DNA from: Prevotella sp. UBA4339
GTDB lineage: Bacteria > Bacteroidota > Bacteroidia > Bacteroidales > Bacteroidaceae
DNA length: 6,164 nt
Direction of reading: 5' to 3'
Assembly (NCBI GenBank): GCA_002393725.1
Contig: DGTJ01000091.1
Coordinates: forward strand, 1 to 6,164
Each line of letters begins with the position of its first letter. Position 1 is the stretch's first letter. Below are positions 6,144 to 6,164 of this stretch, piece after piece. Both the position numbers and the translations under genes were made by a program. The notes below the pieces were generated by a model. It was not told the origin of the DNA and did not search any database. It was given only the letters and a program-made list of their open reading frames with translations.

Positions 6144-6164
6144 TGGGCGTTGACGGATTCGAAC
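6144..6164 (-). tRNA. 3' end of a tRNA gene (identity uncertain, possibly Val)
   Basis: On the minus strand the last 21 nt read as G53, the T-loop TTCGAAT, the 3' half of the T-stem CCGTC, the 3' acceptor strand AACGCCC and discriminator A73. G53 pairs with the first C of CCGTC as expected. The next bases are CAA, so CCA is not encoded and must be added after transcription, as is common in Bacteroidetes. The 5' acceptor strand, which lies outside the window, should be GGGCGTT. The anticodon is not visible; valine is a guess from this acceptor type and A73. A terminator follows at once. Confidence 0.85.

Noticed and set aside
6107..6164. tRNA 3' end as an integration (att) site for a mobile element
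   Set aside because: I found no repeat of the tRNA 3' end elsewhere in the window, no integrase, and ordinary housekeeping genes beside it.

Overview
The window looks like a piece of a Bacteroidales chromosome, most likely Prevotella or a close relative. The evidence is: protein sequences typical of gut and oral Bacteroidetes; two copies of the Bacteroidetes sigma-ABfr promoter box (TAnnTTTG, with an upstream TTTG about 19-20 nt away); A-rich leaders instead of Shine-Dalgarno sites; and a tRNA gene without an encoded CCA end. Every gene is on the minus strand, so transcription runs from high to low coordinates. The genus is inferred from protein similarity recalled from memory, not from a search.

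Layout in the direction of transcription. At 6164-6144 is the 3' end of a tRNA gene, followed by its rho-independent terminator (6135-6107). A Bacteroidetes promoter (6065-6035) then drives a two-gene unit: a phenylacetate-CoA ligase (6003-4705) and a small tandem-ACT-domain protein (start best placed at 4660, end 4235). A strong hairpin terminator (4210-4164) closes the unit. A second promoter of the same type (4154-4123) starts the next group: purB, adenylosuccinate lyase (4063-2705); an RsuA/RluB-family pseudouridine synthase with a long disordered Arg/Gly/Tyr/Gln-rich N-terminus (2619-1276); and asnS, asparaginyl-tRNA synthetase (1255 to the window edge, 3' end missing). No terminator is visible between these three, and the rluB-asnS gap is only 20 nt, so they are probably co-transcribed at least in part.

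The downstream group is housekeeping: purine synthesis, rRNA modification and tRNA charging. The paaK-ACT pair probably belongs to aromatic amino acid or aryl-acid metabolism in an anaerobe, with the ACT protein as a likely amino-acid-responsive partner. I see no mobile element, CRISPR array, defence system or other clearly new system. The most interesting points are the repeat-built low-complexity extension of the pseudouridine synthase, an enlarged loop in the AsnRS catalytic domain, a Cys-rich possible metal site in the ligase, and a short tandem repeat in front of the ACT gene.
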